Assembly: GCA_949361645.1 (NCBI GenBank) | Contig: OX442419.1 | Coordinates: 4,908,173 to 4,972,172 of the forward strand | Length of the DNA stretch: 64,000 nucleotides | Origin: Spongilla lacustris | Lineage: Eukaryota > Porifera > Demospongiae > Spongillida > Spongillidae | Direction of reading: 5' to 3' | Shown: piece by piece, positions 11,700-23,230 of the stretch | Layout of the letters: the number at the start of each line of letters is the position of its first letter | Position numbering within the stretch: position 1 is the stretch's first letter | Translations under genes and position numbers: made by a program | The notes under the pieces: generated by a model | Database searches by the model: none | Told to the model about the DNA's origin: nothing | Seen by the model: only the letters and a program-made list of their open reading frames with translations

Positions 11700-12886
11700 A
11701 GGTGTTAACGTACATGTAATGTTCATCTCTTAAACCTATGCCAATATGAGGAGGTACTAGCTATAGGAGGAGCTAATTTACTTAGTGTCAGGAGAAATGG
11801 CTAAAAGGGACTGAAAAAAACAGTTGGAGGCAGGCCGAGGCAGTTGATAATAATTCTTGGAGTTTGAAATGTCTTGCACATGATATTTTGAATTCACTGA
11901 ATGCTTTAACCCTTCCCTAAATGTACATGTGCCTCTATACTGAATATATGACATTTGAATTTGAATTTAATATACAGGTCTCCACGAAGTCATTTCATCC
12001 CTATAACTCAGAATTGAAATTAATTAACTTTAATATATAGTTAGGTTCCAGTTATTTTAAGCGGGTAAGTAATTGTATCAAAACCCTCAAAAATCAAAAT
12101 ATTTAAAGCACTCTATTATCAACGTTATTCAAGAAAACGGTTAGAGGTAATTGATTTTGATACCTACAATAAGTAAGGTTAGATTTGGAATATGTGGTGG
12201 AACAGCACTGATTTCAAGTCACTGAGTTCAATAGACATGTAAAATCATAATTTGCTCTTAAGTTATAGCAGTTGAAGCTATTATGGGATAACTAATTTTA
12301 ATAACCATCACTAATTACTCCATTATTAGATGAACTAAAAAACATCATATGATTTGGTATTAGATCATCTAATGGTGAGTCATTAAAAAGTTAATTATAG
12401 TTGTAGTGGCCTTTTAGCATTTTCAAATTTGATTTGTTGTTTTGAATATTAAAAGTAGCAAAATGCCAATCAAATAATTTTCAATCTCTTTTCACAGCTA
12501 TTCTGTAGATTAAAACTTGAAATTAATTAATTTGACTGACAACTTTTAATTAATTACAAATTTTATCTTTTGAACTGTTAAAGATAATTGAATTTGAATA
12601 AATCAATGTGCTTCATATTTGCCTAAACCTGGCTATTCTTTATTCATAAATTGATTTAGATTGATAATCCAATTACGGAATTGTATTCAGTCAAAAGCAT
12701 TACATTCCTTAATACACACATGTATTACATAATGTCAGTGGAGTTAGCAGGATGCACTAGGTTGATGATGCATGATAAGACTCTATAATACATGTACATA
12801 CAGTGGATTATACGTTCAGAAGACAGGTATGTTTGTATGTTGCATGAAACCTATGCACTCACTAGCTTGTACATACACTATATAAA
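11700..12886. other. AT-rich stretch without recognised genes
   Basis: Long AT-rich region with many TTAATTAA-like words and no convincing open frames on either strand. It could be old intron or untranslated sequence of the broken gene that follows. Confidence 0.4.
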
Positions 12887-14100
12887 ATGGAAGATGCTGA
12901 AGTAAGAAGATGTGCAAGATTGAAGAGTAAGAGCGCAGAAATAAAACTAAGTATGAAGTACGAGCCACTACTGAACATTCCAGTCCTACATGTACATGTA
13001 CCTTATGAAATACATCGTCTGCTAAGGATCTTCGATGTGCTGATATGCAACTTGGTGTTTCAAGTGAGACAGATCAATGCTAAAGCAGGACCTGTAATGA
13101 AGCAACTCATTGACACTATCAGAAGTTTTGGCCTGTCTTTTCATGTGTGGTGGAAGCCTCCAGGAAAAGATAATCTTGGTTTTGACTGCATATCTTTTAG
13201 AGAAAAAGACAGGAAAAAGCTTCTAGTGCAGTTACCACCCCATTTGGACCCCCTATTTCCCCCAATGCAGTTAGTAAGCTGCGGAAGGTAAAGCACTGCC
13301 GCATACATGTATGCCGGCACTGTAGTTTGAAGCAATTCTGTATATAGAACTGTGTAATGTAGGAGTTTGAAAAGTCAAGCTGGAGTCCTGATGCTGAGAC
13401 CCTTCAGACTGAGGTAAAATATTTGTGTAAATGGTTATGCATCATTCATAAGTTCATCTACTATAAGAAGAGTGGATAAATTTTTTTCTTGCTATGTCCA
13501 AAACATTGGAACAAGGGCGTCCCCATTGGGGAGGGGGGGGGTAGGCCACAGCCCCCCCCCTCAGTTTACATACATGCGCATTGAAAGTGGACAGTACCCT
13601 CCCCCCACTGATTGAATGACTGGATTGGCCGAAAGTGCGAACACCTCACACCTCACTGATTGAATTGGCCAAAAGTAGACAGCACTCCCCCCCACCCCCA
13701 CCCACTGGTTGAATGGGCTGAAAGCGGACAACTTATTTACTGCTGTCAAATGGTGCCCCCCCCCCCCCCCTTCCAGAAAAGCTGGGGGCGCCCATGCTTT
13801 GGAAGGATACAAAGACAAAAATGCACATCTTGGCTAAGCGCATTCCTGCCATGATGAAAGACAACAGAAATGTGAAGCAGTTTAGCTGCCAAGGTTAGGA
13901 TTGTACACTGACATAGTATTGTACCTGTATGTGTACTGTACATGTATATAGCTGTTGAGAAGCTAAATGATGATGCAACATGGATATAAGCTTACTTTAG
14001 CAACAATAAATGGGACCCTGCCAGAGCCATATTTCTTACAAAAGAATGACAAGGCAATTGATCAGAATGGATGAAGCCCTTCAATGCATCATGGTCAAAT
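12887..14100 (+). pseudogene. Broken copy of an unassigned dispersed protein family
   Basis: The frame from 12887 contains LRIFDVLICNLVF, IRSFGLSFHVWWKPP and DRKKLLVQLPPHLDPLFPP. It shifts frame near 13260 (continuing as AVSKLRKVK), is interrupted by a 287-bp insertion at 13512-13798, resumes with MHILAKRIPAMMKDNRNVK, probably crosses an intron of about 58 bp (donor near 13894, acceptor ATATAG near 13951), and continues as VEKLNDDATW followed by a stop. From memory, many invertebrate genomes carry multi-copy proteins with this order of motifs (FDVL, then KKLLQNLP, then GVEKNNDD). I do not know their function and give no name. Frameshift, stops and insertion make this a dead copy. Confidence 0.55.
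13512..13798. mobile_element. Short G/C-tract MITE inside the broken gene
   Basis: A 287-bp insertion flanked by the direct repeat TTGGAA (13506-13511 and 13799-13804). Its ends, AAGGGCGTCCCC at the left and GGGGGCGCCCAT at the right, form an imperfect inverted repeat. It contains G, C and poly-C tracts (15 C at 13756-13770). Removing it reconnects the coding pattern of the host pseudogene, which supports the boundaries. Confidence 0.6.
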
Positions 14101-15030
14101 TATACATGTAATCACATACATTGTGTATACAGTGTGTGTAACATTGAGTACAGAAGCACATATTACATGTACATGTACGTTGTGGGTGTAAGGACAGAAA
14201 AAAAAAGAGCTACTGTGCACTGTGCAATAATGCATAAGGTTGTCATTTCTAATAGTGCATGTACACATACAATCATTTTGCAGCAGTTAGGAAGAACTAG
14301 GGGTGTGGCATCAGAATTTGGAAGTATTTGAGGGCTAACTCCTTCATGTTAATGGCATCCTGTTCAACTGATCCTGGCAAGAGTACATTCAATTTCAGTG
14401 ATGGATCCAGGATTTCCAGTTTGTGGGGGTATGCCTCACTCCTGGGCCTGCTGGGGTATAGGGGAGCAGCTGTAAGCTCCTTCAACCCATATTTCAACAA
14501 GTAAAAGAGTGTATGGAAGCTTTCCCATTATATATGTATCACTGCTTGTGCATACAGTACATGTACAGCTCATTACCTGCATGACTATGAGTTTTGCTCT
14601 ACCCATTGATGTGAGGTAAGATAACCAGTCATTGCCACTGCTACACACACACACACACACACACACATACATGATGGTACTACTACAGCCCCTCCCTCAT
14701 AAGTAGAATCCAACATACATGTACATGTACATGTACATGTAAGTGTAGCTGCAGAGACTAACCCTTAGGCACACACATGCACACACACACAAACATACAA
14801 ACACACACACACACATACACACACATGATGGTACAGCCCCTCTCTCATAAGTAGAATCCAACATACATATACATGTAGCAGCACGACTAACCCTTAGGCA
14901 CGCACATGCACAAACATATACAAACACAAACATACATGTACACACACAACACAAACATACACACAAATACACAAGCCCCCCTCCCTCACAAGTAGTTAGT
15001 AAAGTCCTTAGATGAACATACAACCTACAT
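14100..15030. repeat. CA microsatellites and TACATGTA-rich repeats
   Basis: Simple-sequence region: (CA)n at about 14642-14667 and 14780-14825, several ACATGTACATGTA runs, and a diverged direct duplication of about 170 bp (CATGATGGTAC...CCCTCCCTCATAAGTAGAATCC near 14670 and 14825). Open frames here come from the repeats. Confidence 0.7.
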
Positions 15031-15494
15031 GTACATGTATCTGCCATACATGTATGTAGGTTCAACTCCACTGCAGTGCCTACTGTCCGTGTACATGTAC
15101 ATGCATTGCTATCAGCCAATCAAAGTGTACACAGCTCACAAGATGATTTGATTGTATTCATTTAATCCAAGACAATGGTTGTGTAAACATTGGACTGCAC
15201 TTGTGGGTTTTGTGGTACATGTACATGTTCTAGAGGTCAGGAACCAAGGCCAACATACACATGTAACAGTAGGAGAAGTTATGTACAGGGATATGGCAAA
15301 GGCCAACAGTAGGCGCTCACACACAAATACACTCACACAAACACACCAGATGGTACAAGCCCCTCCCTCACAAGTCCATTATAATGTACATGTAGCTGCA
15401 AACCTAACCTTAAAGCACACACAAACAGAACTAAAACCACAGCATCAAATGTCAACCCTCTTAATCCTTCGAAACTCACATGCAAAGCTAATCT

Positions 15495-15553
<59 letters not shown>

Positions 15554-15555
<2 letters not shown>

Positions 15556-15610
15556 GTACCGTCCACGAGAAAGTTAAAAAAACTCGCGGGCACCTCGCGT
15601 GTGACACGCG
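15554..15610 (+). repeat. Left terminal inverted repeat of the Tc1-type element
   Basis: 57 bp, identical in reverse complement to 19493-19549. It starts CAGTACCGTCCACGAG and includes a run of seven A; it ends in GTGACACGCG. It is preceded by the target dinucleotide TA at the end of an AC microsatellite. Confidence 0.92.
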
Positions 15611-16083
15611 TGTAGTTTTATGTCCATGGCGAGTGCCTCCTCGTTTGCCACACGCAATTCACTCGCGTGTACGCACACGCGAGTACACGCGTGGTATATG
15701 GTTCCTAGCAACCGTTTTTAATTTATATGATCTGGACACGTATGTTAGAAACGTGTACACGTTTTAAGCGCACGCTGCAAACACCGTACACGTACTTTTC
15801 AGCATGTGTTTTTACCATTTTACACCCATCGCTTTGGGCTACACCGTTACGAATGTGTAGAAGTAATATCATCCAATTAGGTATATGCGCGCGAGCGGGA
15901 TACACGTATACAGCTGTAATGAAAGAGGTGATCCTAAGCGGACCTCTTCGTAACTATTTACGCGCGAGCGGTAAGGATCCAGCAGAGCAAAGAGAAACAA
16001 AATGTATTTATAGTCAAGCTTAGCGAAGGTAAGATATTCCATTTTCGAGGACAAGTAGTCTCCACTGCTATACAGCAAAGAAT

Positions 16084-18058
16084 ATGCTTCGCGCAACTTG
16101 TTTACAGTCTCGAAAAGGTATATTAATTTATACATCATGGCACTGCTCATATGCAATTTTCCTCCTTTGTGTAGATATTGTTAGTACTCCTACGCATGCG
16201 TTGGTGCATTTTGATGCCGACGATACATATAGCGTGGTACCAGCAAAGAAGGTTGCTGCTGAAGGAGAGCTGTGTGCCGGATCAAACTGCACAGTAGAAT
16301 GGGGAAAGGGACGGCAGATCTACAGCGGAACAATTGTTGACACAGGTAAAACCACATCGTCTATGAATGTAATCATGTGCAATCAGTAGTTTTAAAAAAA
16401 TAATAGGAGACAAGTTATTGATGCAGCAAAAGCTTGATGGATTGACAAGCGTTGCTGCAAATGAAGTTCAGTTACATGTACCCACGGTGGCACACAGTGA
16501 CAGTAATGCAGAAGTAGCGTCCTCTGTTGCATCTGTTGAACAAGCAACTTCAGACGATTTGAAGGTAATAAACAGTACCAATGTTTAAATGTTGCTTGAA
16601 AGCAGTAAATCTTACAGAAAACGAAGAAATCAAGGAAGGCAAAGGAGAAACAACCCAGAAAACCTAAAACCTCTGTCTTTGCCATAAAATGTGTGGGGTC
16701 TCCAAATCAATCCATTCAGTGTCTTGTGAGTATTTCTATGTGTGCACATATTGCTTACTGAACAGGCACATTTTTCTATAGAGTGATACCCCATGCAACA
16801 GTGGACAGGAACAGACAACTGGTGATGGTGCATCTATATGTATTACAGAGGTAATTATTTTCTTTTGTTTTAAACACATTTAAGGTAATATCTGATTCAT
16901 TTACATGTATAGGATAGTAATTGCGGTAGTGATGATTCAGAAATACTCCTTCCCGTGAAAACTGGAAAGGTAAGTTGATACATGCCAGTTAGCATTTGTT
17001 GCATACATTTAAGTACATGTACATGTATACATAGTACTTCAACATCATGATGTGTATTATGTTGTATTATAGGTGATATCTATACCAGTGGAAGTAATTG
17101 AGAGCCATGGCTATTCCCATTTGGTAAATACATATGGTGCTATTCAGTATATAATGTAACATTTTTTACACAGAACGAGAATGCCTCCAGTTGCAAGTGC
17201 ATGGATGCCTTGAAAGCACTGACAGAACAGGTGCAGTCACAAGAAGCATCCATTGCAAGTCTCAAGCAAACAACCGAAATTCTATTTGAATTCATAATTG
17301 GTGGAACCTCCTATCCATCACTGGATATGCTTCATGCACCATCTGCTATGGATGACTCTTCCTTCCTTCAAAGCACCATTCCAACACTCTCTACTGTAAT
17401 ATCAGTTCCACCATCTGTATCTGTTCCATCGTCAGCATGCTCTACACTTTCCTCACAACAAATGACACATGTCACATCACAGTCATTACTGCCATTTCAA
17501 CACACATCTCCATCATCAATACCATCCATACTCACAACTGTTCCATCACTTTCTCTGTCAACACCAACATCACACCCATTACCTCCATTGTCCCTCTCAT
17601 ACTCATCATCACCATCATCAATACCATCACCAATAACAAATATGGCATCATTTACTCTGTCATCATCAGCATCAACACCAAACATGTCACTTGTATCATC
17701 AGTCCCACCATTACCATCACCTACATGTATTATTACACCATCACCAGTTGGTTTTCCACCACAAGCACTAAACTATTCGTCTAGTTTTTTGTCGGCGATT
17801 AAAATGCAAAGTTGCTCAAGACAAAATTTTGCTGCAAATCTGGTGCGAAATCTTTTCTCTGAAGAAGAAAGAAGGGCTTCAAATGTTGCAGGAAAAGTAG
17901 GGAAGATAAAATTGGATATGTCAAGAATGGCATCTGTTCAATTGGCAGTAATGCAGTTGTACCCTTGTGAAGTAGGTGAGAGACCAGAAATAGCATGGGC
18001 AAGCTGCATTACAGCAATTGACGAAGCAAACAGGAGACTTAAGAGAAAAAGAAATTAG
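16084..18058 (+). CDS. BEN-domain protein, transposon cargo, eight exons
   Basis: I infer exons 16084-16117, 16175-16345, 16407-16564, 16618-16725, 16782-16850, 16913-16969, 17073-17123 and 17174-18058. All junctions are GT-AG and in phase, giving 1,533 nt (510 residues). Intron 1 is 57 bp and in frame, so it may instead be retained. The N-terminal region (HFDADDTYSVVPAKKV, then EWGKGRQIYSGTIVDTGDK) looks like the small beta module that often precedes BEN domains in invertebrate proteins. Then come a Lys-rich likely nuclear signal (KTKKSRKAKEKQPRKPK), a helix with KALTEQVQSQEASIASLKQ, and a long Ser/Pro/Thr linker. The C-terminal BEN domain has NFAANLVRNLFSEEE, NVAGKVGKIKLD and WASCITAIDEANRRLKRK. 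It probably binds DNA or chromatin in the nucleus. A possible poly(A) signal ATTAAA lies at 18120. The frame is fully open, unlike that of the neighbouring transposase. Confidence 0.75.
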
Positions 18059-18119
18059 CTATTGTGTATAGGGAACGTTTGTGTACATGTATACAAATGT
18101 GGTCTGTATGAAGCTATGC

Positions 18120-18125
18120 ATTAAA
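18120..18125 (+). terminator. Candidate poly(A) signal ATTAAA
   Basis: ATTAAA lies 62 bp after the BEN-gene stop codon and before the convergent transposase gene. Position and orientation fit, but it is a common hexamer. Confidence 0.35.
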
Positions 18126-18316
18126 CATCTCTGCATCTAGTGAACTGGGGACCTTGGGCTTAAACTTTCAACTAAGTCACTGACTTAACCGTTAGTATCC
18201 CACCACTCCTAACCCTTAAAATCCCACTATAGGTGGCACCTAAGTCACTTAACCCCTTAACATCCTTGGCAGCATATCAATATACTTTTTTTAAAATACA
18301 CATGTTAATACACAAT

Positions 18317-19333
18317 TTAATATCCAGATGGTCTTCCATTAACAGTTATTACACTAGGTATAACAGTGTGCAAGTGTCTAATGTATTTTGTGCAAATGCT
18401 AGGTGTAAGTGTTCTCCAGAAGGCTTTGATACCACTAACAAGACTCTCTTCATCCCGTGGTTTGTGTACATTACGCAGAAATGATTTCATAGAACCCCAT
18501 ATATTTTCTATGGGGTTCAGATCGGGACTTTCTGGGGGTGTCTTCCACCACGTTACATGGTGAGCTGCTAAATATTCTTGTGCATACTTGCTTGAATGCT
18601 TGGGATCATTGTCTTGTTGAAAGCGGTGACCCCTGGGATACACTTGTTGTATAAAAGGCAACAATCCAGCTTCAATAAGTTCACAAAATCTTGTAGCAGT
18701 TAGTATTCCAGTAAATATCACTATTGGTGTTGCTCCTCTTTTTGAAATCCCACCCCATAAGTGTACTTTGTAGGGGTGTTTAGGCCTAGGCTTTAGTTTT
18801 CGTGCTTGCCCAACCTTTCTAAAGCAAAGCCTGCCGTGATAATCTATCTGAACACTGCATTCGTCAGAAAAAATCACATCGTCGAACTGTTCGCTATTCT
18901 GCAATTGTTCCTGGCACCATTGAAGACGGCGTTCACGGTTCGTTTCACGTATCAGTTGGCAATATTTTGGCCGCGAAATAGTCCACCCCAAGTGTCTTCT
19001 TGCACGCTTTACTGTACTAATGGAGATCTTCTTTATACATGGCCATTTTTTCAGCAGCATATCTCTTAATTGTCTTGCACTCAATTCATCATTTAGCGAC
19101 ATTTGATCATCAATGAACTGATATTGTTCTTGTGTCATCCGTTTCGGCGAAGGAATTCTAGGCTTACTGGCCACTGAACCAATACGCTATGCTGTGCGAA
19201 GCCATTTGTACAGCGTAACCAAACTTACCTTTGTGCCTTCTTCCAGAAGCCTGGCTCTAATTTCAGTTACTTTGTATCCTTTTGCTTTGAGAGCAACTAC
19301 CCGTTCGCGCGTCTCTACAGTCAACCGTACCAT
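18317..19333 (-). pseudogene. Tc1-family DD34E transposase with one internal stop
   Basis: The minus-strand frame starts at MVRLTVETRERVVALKAKGY (19333). It has an N-terminal helix-turn-helix (EIRARLLEEGTKVSLVTLYK), a second HTH (SARQLRDMLLKKWP, then ISISTVKRARRHLGW) and the catalytic core. Catalytic residues read as Asp in VIFSDECSV, Asp in FQQDNDPKH and Glu in SPDLNPIENIWG, with 34 residues between the last two, the Tc1 signature. The total is about 339 codons, normal for the family. One in-frame TAG at 19187-19189, between the DNA-binding part and the core, splits the protein; otherwise the frame is intact. It may be a recent nonsense mutation, a sequencing error, or read through. It acts, or acted, on the repeats at 15554 and 19549. 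Confidence 0.9.
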
Positions 19334-19492
19334 TCTAATAAATAGTATTCTTCCGCTGTTGCTACAACCGCCTTTATACTGTACACGTAATTCATTTGCA
19401 CACGCGTGTGCCCTCGCAAATTGCCCATACACGCGTGTCACTCGCGAGGCACACGCATTTTGCGAGCGTTACACAATTACTCGCGCGCACCT

Positions 19493-19549
19493 CGCGTGTC
19501 ACACGCGAGGTGCCCGCGAGTTTTTTTAACTTTCTCGTGGACGGTACTG
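19493..19549 (-). repeat. Right terminal inverted repeat of the Tc1-type element
   Basis: Reverse complement of 15554-15610 with no mismatch over 57 bp, followed by TA and then CACACACATACCTCC, the flank also found beside the empty site near 22032. Confidence 0.92.
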
Positions 19550-19760
19550 TACACACACATACCTCCCTCGCAAGTACATGTAGCTCCTTGAAATCCAACC
19601 TACACTGTATCTGCCATACGTTCACTCCACTGCAGTATCTACTCCATACCCATCTGCTGCGGGGTTCCCTGTCCACTCTATAGCTGGTTTACTGCACAGC
19701 TATCTGCCAATCAAAATGAAGGTGACAGTACACAGCTCACAAGATGCATTCATTTAGCCA

Positions 19761-20440
19761 CAGGCTGGGTCGGTGGGTTTGGTCGACCCCCCCCCCCCCC
19801 CCCCTCCGCTCCTCCGAACTAGTTCCACTTGCCATCAAAATAATTCATTCATTACTTCTATATACATGTACCACGAGCGTGAGATAACACTTACTAAGCA
19901 TACCAACTGCGGGACATCCATTCTAAATGGGGCGCCTACTACCCGCCCACAACAAACAGCAGCGGCGGAACAGGTGGGCGGAACTGGAGGAGGGTTCGTG
20001 ATATAGTGTGCACAGGTCCATGCAACTCAAATTAAATGAATAGGGTAGCAAACCATCAAAATTGCGGAACTTTTACCCATGCATAGTCATTTAAGTTGCA
20101 TGCCACAAATAGCCCGGAAGTTGTCCCGTGTATGCCAGCCGTTATAGACTCGTAAACTCGCAAGCCAGACCTCATTATTGAACGAGAACACAAACTGGGC
20201 TATCTATATTTTTAGCATGTTTCTATGCAATATGCTATGTTTTGTGGCTTAAAAATTGCAAAAGTTGCAAAGCGGCAGGGGCTCTGCCCCAGACCCCAAT
20301 GGGGGAGCTTACAGCGCTCCCCCATACCCCCTAGCTGGGAGGGAGGGGACCTTCCCCCCCCCCCCCCCCCCCCGCTCTTAATCAGTTGCACCTTATTGCT
20401 TTACCGAACCCCCCCGTCTCCCGACCAGCCTACGGGCCTG
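19761..20440. mobile_element. 680-bp insertion with 5-bp target duplication AGCCA
   Basis: Present in duplication copy A and absent from copy B, where TTTAGCCAGGACAATGG is continuous near 22236. The insertion is bracketed by AGCCA (19756-19760 and 20441-20445). Its termini are CAGGCTGGGTCGG on the left and the complement of CAGGCCCGTAGGC on the right, a weak inverted repeat. It holds two poly-C tracts (19787-19804, 20354-20373) and the phrase AAGTTGCAAAGCGGC shared with the element at 7223-7961. It also carries GGGGGAGCTTACAGCGCTCC, shared with the foldback at 8009-9213. No protein is encoded. Superfamily unknown. Confidence 0.75.
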
Positions 20441-21027
20441 AGCCAGGACAATGGTTGTGTGTGCAGCCCTTGTGCCATGTACATGTATGGATGAAGGCCA
20501 ACAGTATAGGAGAAAGCCAATAGTGCCAACAGTACATGTACATGTATATGGAGAAGGCCATTACAAACATGTATACATCAGTAAACCATTTGGATACCAA
20601 CACACACCTGTATGGCTTCTGGCAGGTCACCTGGACTTTAGACACTCCTGGCATATAGTTCCTTCCATCTTCTCTGTGTGCTGAAGCCACAACAGTGTAC
20701 TGCCAGTCATCACTGCACTCTTCAGTGATGTGGAACAACTCAAGCAAGGCATGCTGGTTAATCCCAGGGTAGTCCTCTGTTCACTACATTGTAAGGGAAG
20801 GGGGAAAGGGTGGGATTAGAGTGGAGAGGGAGATGAGAGAGGGTTCATGTGGATGTCAAATCTACAGTGTACATATAAATAGTGCATTACAATGCACCAT
20901 GCTACAGTCATGCAGTGTGCTCACTAAAAAAAAAAGTTTGAAGTACAATATTAATATTGGAATGCATTACAACCTGCAAGGTTTTAAAACTGCATGTACA
21001 TGTACAATGTACATGATGTACATGTAC

Positions 21028-21425
21028 ATGTAAGGGAGAAGGCCAACAGTATAGAAAGAAGGCCAACAGTATAGGGAGAAGGCCAACAGTATAGGGAGAA
21101 GGCCAACAGTATAGGGAGAAGGCCAACAGTATAGGGAGAAGGCCAACAGTATAGGGAGAAGGCCAACAGTATAGGAAGAAGGCCAACAGTATAGGGAGAA
21201 GACCAACAGTATAGGGAGAAGGCCAACAGTATAGGGAGAAGGCCAACAGTATAGGGAGAAGGCCAACAGTATAGGGAGAAGACCAACAGTATAGTGAGAA
21301 GGCCAACAGTATAGAGAGAAGGCCAACAGTACAGGGAGAAGGCCAACAGTATAGGGAGAAGGCCAACAATATAGGGAGAAGGCCAACAGTATAAGGAAAA
21401 GGCCAACTAGGGAGATGGCCAAAAG
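21028..21425. repeat. 20-bp minisatellite, array in copy A
   Basis: About 19-20 copies of AGAAGGCCAACAGTATAGGG in exact 20-bp register with few changes. Leu/Tyr/Trp-rich open frames on the minus strand come from the repeat. It is preceded by TACATGTACATGTA palindromes. Confidence 0.92.
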
Positions 21426-21486
21426 TATACATGTACATGCAGAGTGAAGGCCAACAGTATAGGGAGTTCAAGGCCCACAGTATACT

Positions 21487-21984
21487 GTACATGTACATGT
21501 ATCTGCCATACATGTATGTAGGTTCAACTCCACTGCAGTGTCTACTGTCCACTCAAACGTGTACATGTACATGCATTGCTATCAGCCAATCAAAGTGTAC
21601 ACAGCTCACAAGATGATTTGATTGTATTCATTTAATCCAAGACAATGGTTGTGTAAACATTGGACTGCACTTGTGGGTTTTGTGGTACATGTACATGTAG
21701 AGGTCAGGAACCAAGGCCAACATACACATGTAACAGTAGGAGAAGTTATGTACAGGGATATGGCAAAGGCCAACAGTAGGCGCTCACACACAAATACACT
21801 CACACAAATAAACTCACACAAACACACCAGATGGTACAAGCCCCTCCCTCACAAGTACAAGTAGTCCATTATAATGTACATGTAGCTCCAAACCTAACCT
21901 TTAAGCACACACAAACAGAACTAAAACCACAGCATCAAATGTCAACCTTCTTAATCCTTAGAAACTCACATGCAAAGCTAATCT

Positions 21985-22043
<59 letters not shown>

Positions 22044-23230
22044 TACCTCCCTCGCAAGTACATGTAGCTCCTTGAAATCCAACCTACACTGTATCTGCCA
22101 TACGTTCACTCCACTGCAGTATCTACTCCATACCCATCTGCTGCGGGGTTCCCTGTCCACTCTATAGCTGGTTTACTGCACAGCTATCTGCCAATCAAAA
22201 TGAAGGTGACAGTACACAGCTCACAAGATGCATTCATTTAGCCAGGACAATGGTTGTGTGTGCCCTTGTGCCATGTACATGTATGGGTGAAGGCCAACAG
22301 TATAGGAGAAAGCCAATAGTGCCAACAATAAACTTATAGGGAGTAGGCCAACAGAATGCCAACAGTACATGTACATGCACATGTACATGTATAAGGAGAA
22401 GGCCATTACATACAATGTACATGTATACATCAGTAAACCATTTGGATACCAACACACACCTGGACTTGTGACACTCCCGGCATATAGTTCCTTCCATCTT
22501 CTCTGTGTGCTGAAGCCACAACAGTGTACTGCCAGTCATCACTGCACTCTTCAATGATGTGGAACAGCTCAAGCAAGGCACGCTGGTTAATCCCAGGATA
22601 GTCCTCTGTTCACTAAATTGTAAGGGAAGGGGGAAGGAGTGGGATTAGAGTGAAGAGGGAGATGAGAGAGGGTTCATGAGGATGTCAAATCTACAGTGTA
22701 CATACATTACAATGCACCATGCTACAATCATGCAGTGTACTCACTAAAAAAAAGTCTGAAGTACAATATTAATATTGGAATGCATTACAACCTGCAAGGT
22801 TTTAAAACTGCATGTACATGTACAATGTACATGTACATGTACATGTAAGGGAGAAGGCCAACAGTATAGAAAGAAGGCCAACAGTATAGGGAGAAGGCCA
22901 ACTGTATAGGGAGAAGGCCAACAGTATAGGGAGAAGGCCAACAGTATAGGGAGAAGGCCAACGATATAGGAAGAAGGCCAACAGTATAGGGAGAAGGCCA
23001 ACAGTATAGGGAGAAGGCCAACAGTATAGGAAGAAGGCCAACAGTATAGGGAGATAGCCAACAGTATAGAGAGAAGGCCAACAGTATAGGGAGAAGGCCA
23101 ACAGTATAGGGAGAAGGCCAACAGTATAAGGAAAAGGCCAACTAGGGAGATGGCCAAAAGTACACATGTACATGCAGAGTGAAGGCCAACAGTATAGGGA
23201 GTTCAAGGCCCAAAGTATACATGTAGGGAG
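21487..23230. repeat. Tandem duplication, copy B (empty)
   Basis: Second copy of the direct duplication, about 1.74 kb, starting directly after copy A. It lacks both the Tc1-type element and the 680-bp element, so it acts as an internal pre-insertion reference. Differences from copy A are small: microsatellite length, scattered substitutions and a few short indels. Confidence 0.85.
22030..22031. other. Paralogous empty TA target site
   Basis: In copy B the sequence ...ACACATATACACACAC is uninterrupted. In copy A the same TA is duplicated on each side of the 3,996-bp element. The flanks match on both sides apart from two CA units. Confidence 0.85.

Larger units (their letters stand above)
15554..19549. 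mobile_element. Tc1-type DNA transposon carrying a BEN-domain gene
   Basis: A 3,996-bp element bounded by 57-bp perfect terminal inverted repeats beginning CAGTACCGTCCACGAGAAAG, with TA on both sides (15552-15553 and 19550-19551). It holds two convergent genes: an eight-exon BEN-domain gene on the + strand (16084-18058) and a DD34E transposase on the minus strand (18317-19333). Their 3' ends are about 260 bp apart. Subterminal regions on both sides are rich in CGCGTGT/ACACGCG motifs, possible transposase-binding sites. The duplicated locus at 21487-23230 keeps an uninterrupted target at 22030-22031, which independently fixes both ends. Ordinary Tc1 elements carry only the transposase; a second, spliced gene as cargo is unusual. 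Confidence 0.9.
15030..21486. repeat. Tandem duplication, copy A (filled)
   Basis: First copy of a direct duplication. The net length is about 1.78 kb after subtracting two insertions, the Tc1-type element 15554-19549 and the element 19761-20440. It begins near ATCTGCCATACATGTATGTA and ends where the same phrase starts copy B. It includes the phrase GACAATGGTTGTGTAAACAT, an AC microsatellite and a 20-bp minisatellite (about 21028-21425). Confidence 0.85.
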
